Shown piece by piece: positions 12,031 to 23,460 of a DNA stretch of 64,000 nucleotides. The DNA comes from Oscheius tipulae. Lineage: Eukaryota > Nematoda > Chromadorea > Rhabditida > Rhabditidae. Location: positions 496,001-560,000 of the forward strand of contig JASJZH010000006.1 in assembly GCA_037178975.1 (NCBI GenBank). The letters run 5' to 3'. The position numbers and the translations under genes are program-made. The notes below the pieces were generated by a model that was not told where the DNA came from, searched no databases, and saw only the letters and a list, made by a program, of their open reading frames with translations. Within the stretch, counting starts at the first letter, position 1. The number at the start of each line of letters is the position of its first letter.

Positions 12031-13226
12031 CTGTAGGGAGCGCTAGAAAAGGCTATCTTCACGAGAGCCGAGTTAAGGAGACTGATAAGAGAGAGGGAAG
12101 ACTGATATTTTTCTACTCGGTGTTTATTGAGAAATGTTCAGATCAGACGTGGGTGCATCACAAGGAGAAAGACAATTGGCTGTGAGTCAGATCGGAAACG
12201 GAATGGCTCACATAAGACCGAGAGAGGTAGAGTCAGCCTGTCCGTCCATTAGAGCGCAACAAAGTCATGATCATGTCATAGATATGTTCATTAGCATGCT
12301 TTTTATGTTACTTACCTCATAAGCCTTCTCACCTGTACAGTCACGTCGGTGCAAAGCAAAAGAACATCTCTTTGCTTCACTTTCTTACGAACGATTTCAG
12401 TAGCATGTGGAAAACTTGTGTTTAATACTGCGGTTTCAAACATAAGCTTGGCTAACTAGCTCTAATGAAACAGGAAAGCTGGCAAAGGTGGACATAATCG
12501 GACACCTTTATGCATCCGAATATAGCCCACTCTTTTGCTGACTGTAGTTTAGAAATAAAAAAAGCAAAAGGACCTGTGAAAAATGAAAAAGTTTTCTGGA
12601 AAAGAACAGGCTGTCTTACATAATATTTTGTGAAAAGTGAACTAGTGTTCTTTAAAAAAAACAGACAGAATCAGATTGACAGGACTCTAAAGTGAGAACG
12701 ACTATCCTATTTGCTGTCAGTAGGGTTTTCGATAAGGGCACGTGATGGTCATAACATTTTGGAAACTATATGGTCGTGGGAGGGATAATAACTCTGGAGA
12801 CCAAGTAGTTGCTGATCAGGCGGAATCACAATAGATCGATTAAATAAATTTAAGACACAAATTCATTTGGCTACTTCGTGCCTGGCTCAGCTATCCCCGC
12901 TACAGGGCAACACCTGATAATGCAGCTGATAAAAAGAGGGGCAGGTACTCCTAATGTTGGAGGTAAATTAAGAACCACGCTGTCAAGAGATGGGGTTACA
13001 AAGATCTCAAACCCTTGGTGAACAAATCTTTTAAAAAAATCCTCGTCGTAAAATTATAATAGAGGAAATATTGCGCAATACTAATACTTTCCTATACAAA
13101 CTAACATTCATACAAAGGACCAACACTTTAGAGCAATAAGGGGACGTTCTTGAAGGCGGCTAGTTCTTTTTTTACAATTCAAACAATACGAACAGCAATT
13201 TATTCAAGATCTGTAATAATTTCCGG
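12031..13226. other. AT-rich intergenic stretch
   Basis: This lies between the 5' end of the acidic membrane protein gene and the 3' end of the two-domain lectin, both on the minus strand. It should carry the former's promoter. I see no coding exons, RNA genes or organised repeats. Confidence 0.5.
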
Positions 13227-14363
13227 TTAAACATTCGCAGGCTTCTTGCAAATGTAAGCTCTGAAAATATTCGGGCATGAAAAATCATTCCAGTAAGCTT
13301 CTAGCGCTCCAGTCACACCATCGGTTATCATCGGAAAAAAATAGTAGCATTCTTTTTAGACATCCTCACCTGTACACAGTACTCTTTTCCTTGGGAGTTA
13401 TCAGGCTGATTTAGAGACCATTTATAGTAGTCCGTAGGGGTTCCATCAGTATTTTCCCAGACGTTGTTTGTCTTATACATACCAATCCAAGTGCAGTCAT
13501 TGCAATCACCGTTTTTGCCACTTTTTGATAAAGCTAATCAATAAATCTAATGAGGTTAACAGCATACTGTAAATGAAAAAGTTTTCGTCGTCAGAATGTA
13601 TTGAGGCCAAATGAGCACCAGATTGTTGACAGGAGGCCTCAGCTTCTTGAAAAGCAGCGCCTAGTTTGGTGACATAGCAGCTATGAGTCTTGTCGAAATA
13701 TGTCCAGCCGTTGTCACAAAAAGCTTAAACGACAAAGCTTACTTAAAAGACAGAGTTCTCACGTTTAGGCGGGGAACATGTTGGACAACTGCATTGCTGT
13801 TGGGACAGACTTAAGCTGCAAATGTATGGCAAATGAGTGCTACAGTTGATGGTTCTAAAACATTGAAATTTGAGCGAGAAAGCAATTTCTCACTTCCATT
13901 GTCCTGTATGCGAATTAAAACTACCACATGTGTAGGGGGCAGCAGGCTGTCCAGGCGCCCAATTCGTATAATTGATAGGAGAATGATCTTCCCATTGCCA
14001 CGACCCACCGAAACTGTTGAGGCCAATAAAGAGCAGAGGAGAAGAAATGCCAGAAAATGTGAGACCCTCTGAAAGTCGTGTTTTTTTACATTCGCCATTT
14101 CCTAAACATACGCAAAACAAAACTGTTTTCGAAACTATTTTCAATTGAAGCCAAGTCAGCTCCGTCATCTTCGCAATGTGACTGGGCAGTTAGATAGTCG
14201 CTGTCGGGGTTAGCAGCAACAAACTTGAAGCATCTTGAAAGTTGTTGTTAGTTGAGTTTATAGATTCAAACTTCTCAGCGGTTGTGTAGAAGCTATATCC
14301 GGTAGGACATTGAGCTAGGGATCCAGTAATTAGAAGTAGAAAATAAATAGCTCGGAGCAGCAT
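13227..14363 (-). CDS. Secreted protein with two C-type lectin domains
   Basis: Seven minus-strand exons: 14363-14272, 14233-14112, 14068-13894, 13854-13763, 13723-13568, 13533-13370, 13331-13227, about 301 aa. The signal peptide is MLLRAIYFLLLITGSLAQ; an upstream in-frame Met at 14390 is an alternative start. Domain 1 shows CPTGYSF, CFKF, C..DGADLASI, FIGLNSFGGSWQWEDHSP, NYTNWAPGQP and INCSTHLPYIC. A Cys/Pro linker (QQQCSCPTCSPPK) leads to domain 2: CDNGWTYFDKTHSCY, SGAHLASIHS, WIGM, YYKWSLNQPDN, CVQ and FRAYICKKP. The QPD in domain 2 is the galactose-type sugar-binding motif of C-type lectins; domain 1 has GQP at that place and may not bind calcium-dependent sugar. The last intron (13332-13369) appears to end in CG instead of AG. 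Confidence 0.85.
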
Positions 14364-14390
14364 TGCAGCGAGTGACCTTATCTCAAACAA

Positions 14391-14890
14391 CCCCCAACCC
14401 AGTTTTCTTGGATTTTATGATTGCTCGATATACACACTCATCTCCCCAGATAAAAGAAATTTTAATGGGTCGTAACTGAGAATTTTCACCGGTACCAATA
14501 TGATGTTTGTCATTTATTAGAATGTCGTTTTACAGGGAATCGTCATTCCTGGAAACTAACGTTGCCAGCTTTCACAACTCATTCTTAACAACCCTGCTCT
14601 GTTTGTACACTACTGATCTCGTTGCCGTAATTTTTAGCTGCTTTGTCCTACCGTGCAAATCAAATAAAAACGTCATACTCACATATAGTTTGTGAATCTG
14701 TTTGTCAGAGACGTCGGCTCAGAATCGTCCCCTTCAATAAGACGAAATCGGAAGAGCTCTGTAACTCGCAAAACAGGAATGATTCTTAAATACTTCGACA
14801 ACTCATTGGTGTTCGCAACTTTCTTATCCAAAATTATAACATATCCACTGAGCAAAACGTATTCACTGCATTGAAAGCTTTATAGAACGG
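14391..14890. other. Short intergenic gap
   Basis: About 500 bp separate the lectin start from the 3' end of the next minus-strand gene. Only short unrelated frames occur here and no repeat was noticed. Part of it is probably the lectin promoter and part the 3' UTR of the neighbouring gene. Confidence 0.5.
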
Positions 14891-16349
14891 TCAATTTCTG
14901 TCTTCAATGACAAAGGCTTTGTAAATTTCAATGAGGCTTGTCTTGACCATTGTCACAGGCAGTCCCAAAACATTACTGAGATTCTCATTCTCCTCCACAG
15001 AAAGGTTATCCAAAAAACTGTCGTAATCCTGATACCAGTTTTTTAATACAGAGTGTAATCTTCACCTTGAAGCTATCCAGAAGAGCCGGAATGAAGAGCT
15101 GTTTGAATTGTGAAGGAACAACGTGGTCAACTCCTGTTTGATGAAGATTCGACAAGGAAACAGTTTCATCAAAGATGAGAGCATTGAGGACAGTTATACC
15201 ATCTTCTAAGCTGGCTTCGATTCTTGGTGGACCAAAAACATACCGGACTTTTCAACAGAACGAATGAAATCTCGTAGGTCGGCTTTCAATTTCTGACCAC
15301 GGAAGCTATCCTGAAATGTTTTAGTATACAATTTCAACCATAAAGGTTTATCTAAGAAACATGTCCTAAGACTTTCCAACTTAAACAACCGTGATGAGAT
15401 AGCAGGGGAACAAGAATATACTGATATACCTGCTTATAAGTAGTCTCCAAATATGCACAGGCCCTGTTAATATTCTCCTCCTTAGTCAAATGAATTGCAG
15501 CCGTTTGAACCTAAATTTTGGAACTTTGAACTTTACAGCAAAGATTTTCTTTGTATTCAGATTTCTTTGAGAAGTCATAGTTCACAAGATTTCGATAGAT
15601 TTGTCTTTCTCAATCACTATTCATTGCGGGTACACTTATGATATATCCATTTTTCCAGAGAATTATAAAATAGCCATCCAAACCTGTCAAGCTTAAAAGT
15701 ATTCGTGTTTTGACAGACTGTCCATTGATATTGCACATTAGGCCATGGCCCTCTTCCCCCCTCATTCTGGATATTCTCCTACTCACAATTTGGCCAGTTG
15801 TGCAGCTCCCATAAACCTTCCCACTCTCCAAATCCTTCAAAGACCAAAGAACCGACTCGTTGAAGAAACTGATGGTTGCCACTAGCCTTGTCCAAAGATT
15901 GATCAGATGAGCAGCAATGAATTGAGCAACATGCTGTAGAAAATGTTAATCTGAGTATACTACTAACCTTTTCCGGAAGCCGACCATAGTTCTCAACAAA
16001 AGATCGGCTTAAATTTTTTACCGAGAACTGAGCATGCGTAGTGATAAGATTCAACGTTTTGCTTTTGACCTCGAGAGCTATTGCTTTCCATTGAGGCACA
16101 GAAGAGTTTACTGTAGGCTCGATTGACATTAGGTCCTGCAACAAAAGAATTCTTTTCAAACTATGGCTATTAGATACCGCAAAGTATCCCCTTCGATTCA
16201 CATTATCTGTAACGCCGAATGTTTTTAGTAGACGAACATCGACGGTCACTTCAGGGGCCTCTCTACTAGCGAAAACACTAAAACAAAAGGTTGCGAACTA
16301 ACTAGTTAAAGTACCAAGAGAAAAAGAATGCAGATGTCCAAAGCAACAT
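14891..16349 (-). CDS. Secreted protein of an unrecognised family (paralogue A)
   Basis: Eight phase-consistent exons: 16349-16315, 16277-16178, 16135-15968, 15933-15787, 15510-15430, 15310-15244, 15205-15066, 15028-14891, about 291 aa. The signal peptide is MLLWTSAFFFSCVFA. The mature protein is mostly predicted helical, with no membrane segment and no domain I recognise. It is clearly homologous to the plus-strand gene at 19300-20508: RLLKTFGVTDNVN aligns with ALLQRFGVIKNVN, HVAQFIAAHLIN with DGAQLVAAHFVN, and LFIPALLDSF with LLIPLVTQSF. Exon boundaries match, and a pair of Cys (GSCTTGQ; NRACAY) is conserved in both, perhaps forming a disulfide. A short ORF at 15610-15882 falls in an intron and is not part of the model. 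Confidence 0.8.
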
Positions 16350-16672
16350 TTGGTTTCTTTGAAACTGTTGGAAGGCAAATGACTAAGGAAACGTATGTTG
16401 GAGACAAACAAAAGAAACAGGCCGCAGAGATCATGTTTTTCAGAAACGTGTCTTGTTGGAAAATTGGCTACCAATAGATTAAGCACTTTAGCATTGTGCA
16501 ATTCATGGTCTTACTTTTTAAGAACGCCCAAAGAAAAATTTGCATCTGCCACCAAAAGACTCATTTCGCTTGTTTGGTAGCAACAAGGTCTGGAAAGTAC
16601 TCTAAACTTGGTTGAATACCGCTAAACAAAGACTACCAAAGATTTTATTGATTGCACTTTTTACTAATTTGA

Positions 16673-17560
16673 TCATTTTCCATGATAGTAGAGAGGAGCC
16701 TTGCAAGCTGTCGTACAGACGGTGAAAACTGGAGGAGCTGGGCAGCTTTTGCATCCATGACTCAAGGGTGGATCGTACTCGCAAATGTACTGGAACCATT
16801 CGGCAGTTCTGTGTTCTAGAATCAGTTGCCCAAATTTCGATTTGTGGGATGTTGTTAGTACTTTTTTAAGTTTTGCCAAAGAAAACCAGCCAATAGTTTA
16901 ACAAACAAAAAAACCATCTGCATCCATTATCCTGTAACTGAGTCCATAACTGTGCAATACAGCGACGTGTTTGGATTTCCTTGATTCCAATTCTTGAAAC
17001 CATCATCCAGTTTACCATCTATCCAGACGTATGAGTTTCCATTTAGTATTTTGGTCAAACCGATCCACTGTCGTCGTGGTTTGCTTTAGCGACCAGATCT
17101 AGAGAAGCGTATTACTTTTGGGGATAAAAAAGATTGTGTTTTCAAATTTTAAATTAAAAAGTGAGAAGCAAATAGCTCACTAGCTAAGAAAATTGTCGGG
17201 TTCATGCTGTGAATTTGTGAATTTTTCGCGTTGCACAAATCTTGAGCTCCGATAAAGGTTTGCAAGTTGTTTAATGACCCCTGGCTCACACGATAGCATC
17301 TGAAACTGCTGTTCACGGTCACAGTATTCGAGCTTACTTGGAAGTGAGGGAGATCACTTTATAGTCAGGTGGACGCGTGAGATCACCCAAAATAACTTGG
17401 AACCAGTTCTTTTCATTGGGAACAGCGTACTGACATGTTCGATTCTTTGAGAATCTTACATGAGATCTGCATTGTTTTGATCCAATGCGTAGCCTGATGG
17501 ACAAGCATATTGGGCCATAACCAAATAAAACAGAAGTTGGAAGCAGGGAATCAACACCAT
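16673..17560 (-). pseudogene. Decayed C-type lectin gene
   Basis: Exons resembling domain 1 of the intact lectin can be followed: 17560-17460 with signal peptide MVLIPCFQLLFYLVMAQ and CPSGYALDQ; 17299-17181 with CYRVSQG...LCNAKNSQIHSM; 17112 onward with QWIGLTKILNGNSYVWIDG, NWNQGNP and YCTVMDSVTG; then a block ending YICEYDPP with a Cys/Pro linker (GCKSCPAPP). It is broken in at least three places: an in-frame TAA at 17096-17098, a TAA at 16927-16929 exactly where the conserved TGQW motif should have Gln, and a one-base shift near 16790 that separates NCRMVP from YIC. No second domain is visible. Orientation and gene order match the intact lectin next to paralogue A. Confidence 0.72.
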
Positions 17561-18209
17561 TCTTAAGTGTTTGCAAGTAAATTTCATGGAGAGTGGTATC
17601 TGGAGACACGCACATTACAAAGATACGGGTCCCGAAAATATACTTTTTTGCAAACATTGTAAGAGCATTTTCAGGCTACTTGAACTGTTCTCAGACTACA
17701 TAATTTTTGAATAACAGGAGATTGTAAACCACTTTGATCCCTGACGTGTCATTATTAATGAAAAAGTTATGTATCAGGCACCATCTCTCTTAAAGCACAT
17801 GCCTGCGCACAATGCTTAGAAGCTTACACTCGAAAAATTTTACTAGCCATTTGTTTACATGCCAGCTTATCGCTTACGTAGCAACGCAGCGACAGTCATG
17901 GTGGGGCAAGCCAACCTCTCCCATAAGTTTATCATTTTACGAACGTGAAGATTAGCGTGCAAACATTTCGGACTATGTTCGTGATAATTACTAGCTTTCA
18001 ATGGTGCAATGAAAGGAAAGATTCTGAAAGGTGGTAAAAGGTGTCTCAACTATATTCTGTTTTTTTTTGTATTATGTGATCAAGAAAATAGAACAGCTAC
18101 AGGTAAGGCAGAGCTTGCAAAGGAAGAGAGAAATTTTCACTAAAAAAGCTGTTTACCAATTAGTTAAAGAGGAAATCTTATGATTGCTTAGATGTTGAAT
18201 GTGATTTCG

Positions 18210-19120
18210 GTTGGAAAAACTCGGGCCAAGCCGGGGATCAACCGCGGGACCCCCCCCCCCTCCCCTTAGAAAATAAACTGTTTCTGGAGGAGACCGACAT
18301 TTTAGTTTTACGAGAGATTGAAACTTAAAGTGGCTTCAGACGTGACTGGCAACCGCTAGCGTTTGTGCTGTAATGATCAGCATGAATGCTCCCATGCAAT
18401 TGACGGTAGTTCAACTCTCCCGAAGGCGAATATTTTTTCTTGGCAAGTTTAGTTCTCAACCAGCCGTCTTTTTGCTATCAGTCGACATTGGCGGCTGCGC
18501 CGCTTTGTAGTAACAGAACTGTGAAAAAAGCCAAGTTCTAGAACGCACCCATAGTTGACTTGCTATCCAATTTAGGCAATAACTGTTTCCGAACAACAGA
18601 ACTTCTGGACAACATAATTGGCTCGCTTCTGTTTCGTGGTCACGGACAAACAAACAAACAGGCAGAGTCCTCCACAGAAACCATCGCACTTTAGATAATA
18701 GAGATAGAAAGAAAGAAACAATAAACGATGTTCTCGTGAGCATAATTGTTTCATGCAACAGAAATCGCAATTAGTGATAACTGATGGAAGCCTTGCAAGC
18801 AGGAAAGTTTTCCTTGCTATCATTCTGCCTGCCAGTCACCTCCATTTTGGCTAAATCACGAACGGTGAAAGGGGAGGCTCCTACCAAAACAGCAAGTTTC
18901 TTTTCATGATCATTGTTCGCTCTTGTGCCAGTTGGTATAGTCATTGTATTTGAACTTTGCTCACAGTAAAATCTACAGGGCAGTTCTCATCAGAGTTCCG
19001 TTGAAGCACAAAGAACAGCAGTAGCTGATTCTGTAAAAATCTATTCATAGTTGCATGATTTTCGCTTAGGGTGCGAGAGGTTCCGGGATCGATCCTTGGC
19101 TCGGCCCGATTTTCGTCAAC
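18210..19120. repeat. Pair of inverted SINE-like fragments
   Basis: The plus strand around 19085-19120 (GGTTCCGGGATCGATCC, then TTGGCTCGGCCCGATTTT) matches the minus strand of about 18272-18215 (GGTCCCGCGGTTGATCC, then CCGGCTTGGCCCGAGTTT) with scattered substitutions. The GATCGATCC-like core resembles a worn Pol III B box, so these may be SINE tails. They flank about 800 bp that includes another repeat family. Confidence 0.5.
18600..18712 (+). repeat. Dispersed repeat, copy 1
   Basis: The core reads CGTGGTCACGGACAAACAAA followed by TCCACAGAAACCATCGCACT and TTAGATAATAGAGATA. Matching copies occur at about 31746-31842 and about 32566-32677 in the same orientation. There is no coding potential. 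It is probably a short interspersed element. Confidence 0.6.
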
Positions 19121-19299
19121 TGATAAATAGCTCCAAAACCATTTTTTCAGTTTTAATTAATATCAAATACCTTTTTCTCTCTTTCACCAAGCTGTGTTTT
19201 GTCTCTCCGCTATCATTTTGTCGCACGACGTCTAGAAACATAACATTTGTCATCAAAAATTTATAAAGCATGAGATGAAAAAAGATTCAGCGATTGAGG

Positions 19300-20508
19300 A
19301 TGCTTTTTCTCGCCATTTGCCTTCTCTCATGGTAAGCAATATTTGGTTTGACGTTTGACTTCTTCACAGTGCGACAGCTCAAGACATCTCTCTATCGATT
19401 GGGGATCCTACGGATCCACCAAAAATTTTTGTTGATCCAGCTCTTTTGCAGCGGTTTGGAGTTATTAAAAATGTCAACCAGCCGGGCCTTTTCAAAGTAA
19501 GCGAGTTTTTGCAAATAATACCGTTTTTGCAAATAATAATACTTTCTAGAAAATCTTAACGATTCCATTTAATTCCGACCTTGCTCATACCCAAATGGTC
19601 CTAAACCAAGCTCGAATCTTGGTTCAGAACTTTATGCATAAATCGGCTATTAACTACAGCAGAGAATATGTCCAGATTTATAGCGATATTTCGGAAGGGG
19701 TAAGATTGAAAGCTTTTCAACGCTATTCTGCTTTTAGGACGGAGCTCAACTGGTAGCTGCTCATTTTGTGAACATTGTTTATCGATTTTTGAATCTTCTG
19801 TCGGACCATGAAGGACTGGCTATTCGATCTCTTGAGAGTCTGCTTGAAGTGATGAACAAGCACCCTGATCAAGTCAACATTCTTTGCAGAACCAATCAAT
19901 TGGTAAGTCTTTCATTTGGTCACCAGCAGGGTAGTTAAACATTGATGTTCCCCTATTTCAATATAGCTAGAACGATTGATCTAAGTTGAATTACAGATTT
20001 CTATCCCGGCTACACTAATAACTCGTGAAATTGATCCGGTCAAATCTTGCAGCAAAATCACCACAATGGCGAAGAATGGCGGAGCCGATGCTGTCAATCT
20101 CAAAAATCAGTTCAAGGGAATTCAAACCGAAACAGAGGCTGCTCGTAGGTTATCTTGTCTCTATCGGTTTACAATACCATTTCAGTGAAAGCACTAAACA
20201 CTGTTGGATCCATGATTCTCGATACGTCTGTTCCAATCCAAGCCATATCAAATTTCGTCACCGAACACAGTATTCTTCCTGAAAGCTACAAAAGTCTGCT
20301 TATCCCCCTCGTAACACAAAGTTTTTACGTGAGTGAAGTAGGTAACTATGAAGTGATATCTATTCAGGACTATGCCGAGTGGGTGACTAATATAAACGCT
20401 CAGGAGGCTCGTCAACTAAGCAACTTCTTTGCTGGAATGAAAATCTCTGAAGTCAGAGGATTTGTGATCCAGGCGGCTTTCAACTTGATCAGAGCATCGA
20501 GTAAATAA
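19300..20508 (+). CDS. Secreted protein of an unrecognised family (paralogue B)
   Basis: Seven exons: 19300-19331, 19370-19496, 19550-19699, 19738-19902, 19997-20144, 20186-20328, 20368-20508, about 301 aa. The start at 19300 gives MLFLAICLLSCATA, a signal peptide split by an intron at the same place as in paralogue A. The mature protein has no membrane segment or known domain and just two Cys (ILCRTNQ; KSCSK), both conserved in paralogue A. The intron at 20329-20367 is 39 nt, free of stops and a multiple of three, so it can be read through; alignment with A (LLDSF-K/DYDSF) supports its removal. The gene points away from A, so the two are inverted. Function unknown; a secreted helical protein next to lectins is all that can be said. 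Confidence 0.82.
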
Positions 20509-23460
20509 ACTTTGAACATTGATTTTGGGTGGTCTTCTTTTTAAAATATTAATGAAACTCATGATGGCCATTTTTAATTCTGAACTTGATCTCGGAAATA
20601 GAAAATAAGCAGCCCAACCAGCTCCGTGGTTGCTGACAGGAACTGCGAGAGAGGCAGGTAGAAGTTGACATTAGCTGACAGAGGTTCATATGAACGGGGT
20701 GTAGCTGACAGATGTTGACAAGAGCTGACAGGATATGACAGACATTAACATTAGCTGATAGAAGTTGACACGAGCAGACAGGATTTAGCATAAGCTGACA
20801 TAGGCTGGTATAAATAGACTGAAGTTGACAGAGATTAATATAAGCTGACAGAAGTTGACATTAGCAGACACAAGCTGACATATTTACGCGAACAACAAAC
20901 GGTGCAGCCATCTTTCTAGATTGGGTCAGTTTGGCTGGTTCTTGGAAAAAGCTCGAGAGATATTGATACTGGCGCTAGCAATGGACGGTGCAGCCGCCTG
21001 TCGAGATATAGACATACTGAAACGAAAAAGTTACTCAATCCGGGCCAGTATGGTCCGGTGCCGACTTGTTTGTTTTGAAAACAGAGTTTGGTTCCCAGAA
21101 TATTTTATGGAAAGTGCCGCTAGCACTTCTGAATATAAGATAGAAGTTCTGCATTGTACCTGAAGCGTGGAGCATAAAACCTTGCCTCGAACACTGATCT
21201 TAGAATAACTAGCTTGCTTGCTTGCTGCTCGAACAGCATGGGTTCGGATCCGGTGCAGCAGTTTTCGTTTCCCAGTGTGCTTCTTGCTTACAAGAAGGCC
21301 GTGATGCGCTTATATTCACTTGTTCGTATCTCTTTAAGTCAGATTTGCAACTCGGTTGCTGTTCGAAAACGGCTTAGAAGTTGATGAAATTAGGAATATA
21401 GCAAAAGGATAGTTTCACAAAATAGTAAAAATAGTAGTAACTAGGGGCATGAAGTTTTTCTTGGACGTGAAGTTTTTTTCTGAATCAGTTCTCGATGGTA
21501 TTCGATTTGCCAGCAGCATACCACATGGTTTACAGACGCACCTTAATTTTCAAAAAGAGTATTTTTTGGCTGTTACATATTGGAGTACCGAGTTCCAGTT
21601 TTACAGCCCTATGGCTTTGCCATTTTTAAAAAAGTTATCAATCATCGGTTGTCGCTCACTCTAGCACCCGATAATTCTTTCCCCGTCTTTCTTGCCCGTT
21701 CTGATGATTATAGTGATTCATTTTCCGTAAAAAGATTCAATGTTTCCACGACTGGCTCCGCTTTTACATTTTCTGTTATTTCCAACTTTGTTCAACTGTT
21801 GTTATCGCATCATTTCTGTTTAAATTCAATCATCCCTGCCTATGAAAGTTGAAGCAAACTCACCTCGGCGCCGGCCGTTCTCCCCTCTACCGCATTGTTA
21901 GTATGTGTCCAACGCGACCGGTTTTTCACTACACGAAATTGCAATTTTGCGATCTGACCAATGAATGCTACAGTTTATGTACCGCGCTAGTTTTAGCCTT
22001 CGACTGTTTTAGTTTCTAGGACATTGATTCTTAGGTCCTCCTTTAGGCAATTAGCACATTTGCAATCGCCCTTTTCCCTATCTCCTCCTGCCGCAGATAA
22101 TAGCCTGTTTGCCCACACGTGAGTCAGTCAGAGGCAACAATCCCGCTGCGGGAAGGGGATGCTTTTGCGCTACTTCTCTCACTTTTCACTACTTGACCTA
22201 GCACTGTTTCCAAACTGACCTTCGCTGTCTGATTCGACGTAAATTAGGCGAGCGGACTCCTAATGAATTTACTCAGCCGCAATGCTGTCTTTTTCCATTG
22301 CTATCGTGCAGATTGGTAATGCAGAAAAGGGTGAGAGTTCTCGTCCACATCCTGTCGCAACTTTTGCACAAACTGTTGGATAAACATGTTCAAACATATT
22401 CTAAACAAGCTGTCATAGTTTTTGTGATACTTTCCCCCATAGCTATAAATGCTCTCTAATATCCATTAGCTTTTACGGTCTGAACTTTCAACTATCTTTC
22501 AAATGTACACGAAAATAAGCGACGAAAACAGTTTGTTCTGAATGAAGAAGTCGTGTTTCTGTTTATTATTGTCCGATCCTCCTCCATTGTTAATCAACAA
22601 TTTTTCCTTCTCTTGTTTGCTGTCAATTTATTCCGCCTGTCCCCTAGGCAACCGTGCATTTCGATGCCTCTTGAAAGAAGTCGCTCCTGACTCACTGTTT
22701 ACTTCTGCCTCTACGAGACAACATTTCAAAAACTCTCTTCTCCTCAGAACACATTTTTTAGACGAAGTTCACTAATGGGGCCAATTCTCATCCAGTGAGA
22801 AGCAATTATATGCATCGCTGCCAATCAAATAGAGCCTGGAAGAAAACACAATTAGCTGATATTTCCCGGAGTTTTATTGTTAAGTTCCCAATAGTAGTTA
22901 CTTCTTACGTGGGGGTCCACTGTTTGTCATGAGTCAGTCAGTGTCAAGTGAACCACACTTGAAAAGGCATGAAATGTTTGAGCTAGGTACTTCACAGAGT
23001 CAGATTTTGGATTCTCATGCAGTTTACTATAGCTTGTTTGCAATTCTATTTCGCTAATAAGAATTCATGTAAAAGTTGCACATGTTTGACTTGCAGAGAA
23101 CCATTTTCAATCATTCTTTAAATGGTAGGGAACAGCATTGACCATTGTTTTACCCTTTAGCTTACTTACGCTTTAAATAGTTTGAGCAACCTTTTCTAAC
23201 TTACTTTTTACATCTATTTTGTCTCATATTATTTAAAAAACTCAAATAGTAATACAAACACGCCCCTCCTTCTGCAAGAGCCAGAAATTTCAATCGCGTG
23301 TTGTTTCTCCCTCTGTTTCGTAAGCTCTTCTGCTCATCCATCTTCGCCCACTTAAATATTCCACACGTGGCACTCATCTTGCGCGACAAAATGGAGATGT
23401 GAGCAGCTGTTTTCTTCTTTCGTTCCCCCTTTACATCTTTAATTGACAAAAAAGGTTTAG
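20509..23460. other. Non-coding stretch with minisatellite
   Basis: Nearly 3 kb without a supportable gene. It holds a degenerate minisatellite (about 20640-20890), a GCTT microsatellite-like patch near 21212, and a B-box-like GGTTCGGATCC at 21241. Small frames such as 22542-22775 lack any domain or sensible splicing and were not called. Confidence 0.5.
20640..20890 (+). repeat. Degenerate minisatellite, ~17-nt unit
   Basis: Variants of AGCTGACAGAAGTTGACA and TTGACATTAGCTGACA recur head to tail across about 250 bp, separated by substitutions and small indels, for example TAGCTGACAGATGTTGACA and AGCTGACAGAAGTTGACATT. There is no consistent coding frame. The copies are too diverged for a recent expansion. 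Confidence 0.75.

Larger units (their letters stand above)
17561..19299. other. Repeat-rich intergenic stretch
   Basis: No gene is seen. The stretch contains a C homopolymer run near 18252-18262, one arm of a dispersed inverted pair (about 18210-18272), a copy of a dispersed repeat shared with 31.7 and 32.6 kb (about 18600-18712), and the other arm of the inverted pair (about 19070-19120). The last part should be the promoter of paralogue B. Confidence 0.5.

Noticed and set aside
15610-15882. Extra exon of paralogue A encoding SLTGLDGYFIILWKNG
   Set aside because: Homology with paralogue B shows exon 4 joins directly to the VQTAAIHLTKEE exon in phase 0; the segment also runs into a stop.
21236-21262. 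tRNA gene suggested by GGTTCGGATCC
   Set aside because: No A box or cloverleaf at the right distance upstream.
22542-22775. Possible small secreted protein
   Set aside because: The hydrophobic start is weak, there is no homology-like feature, and the surroundings are non-coding.
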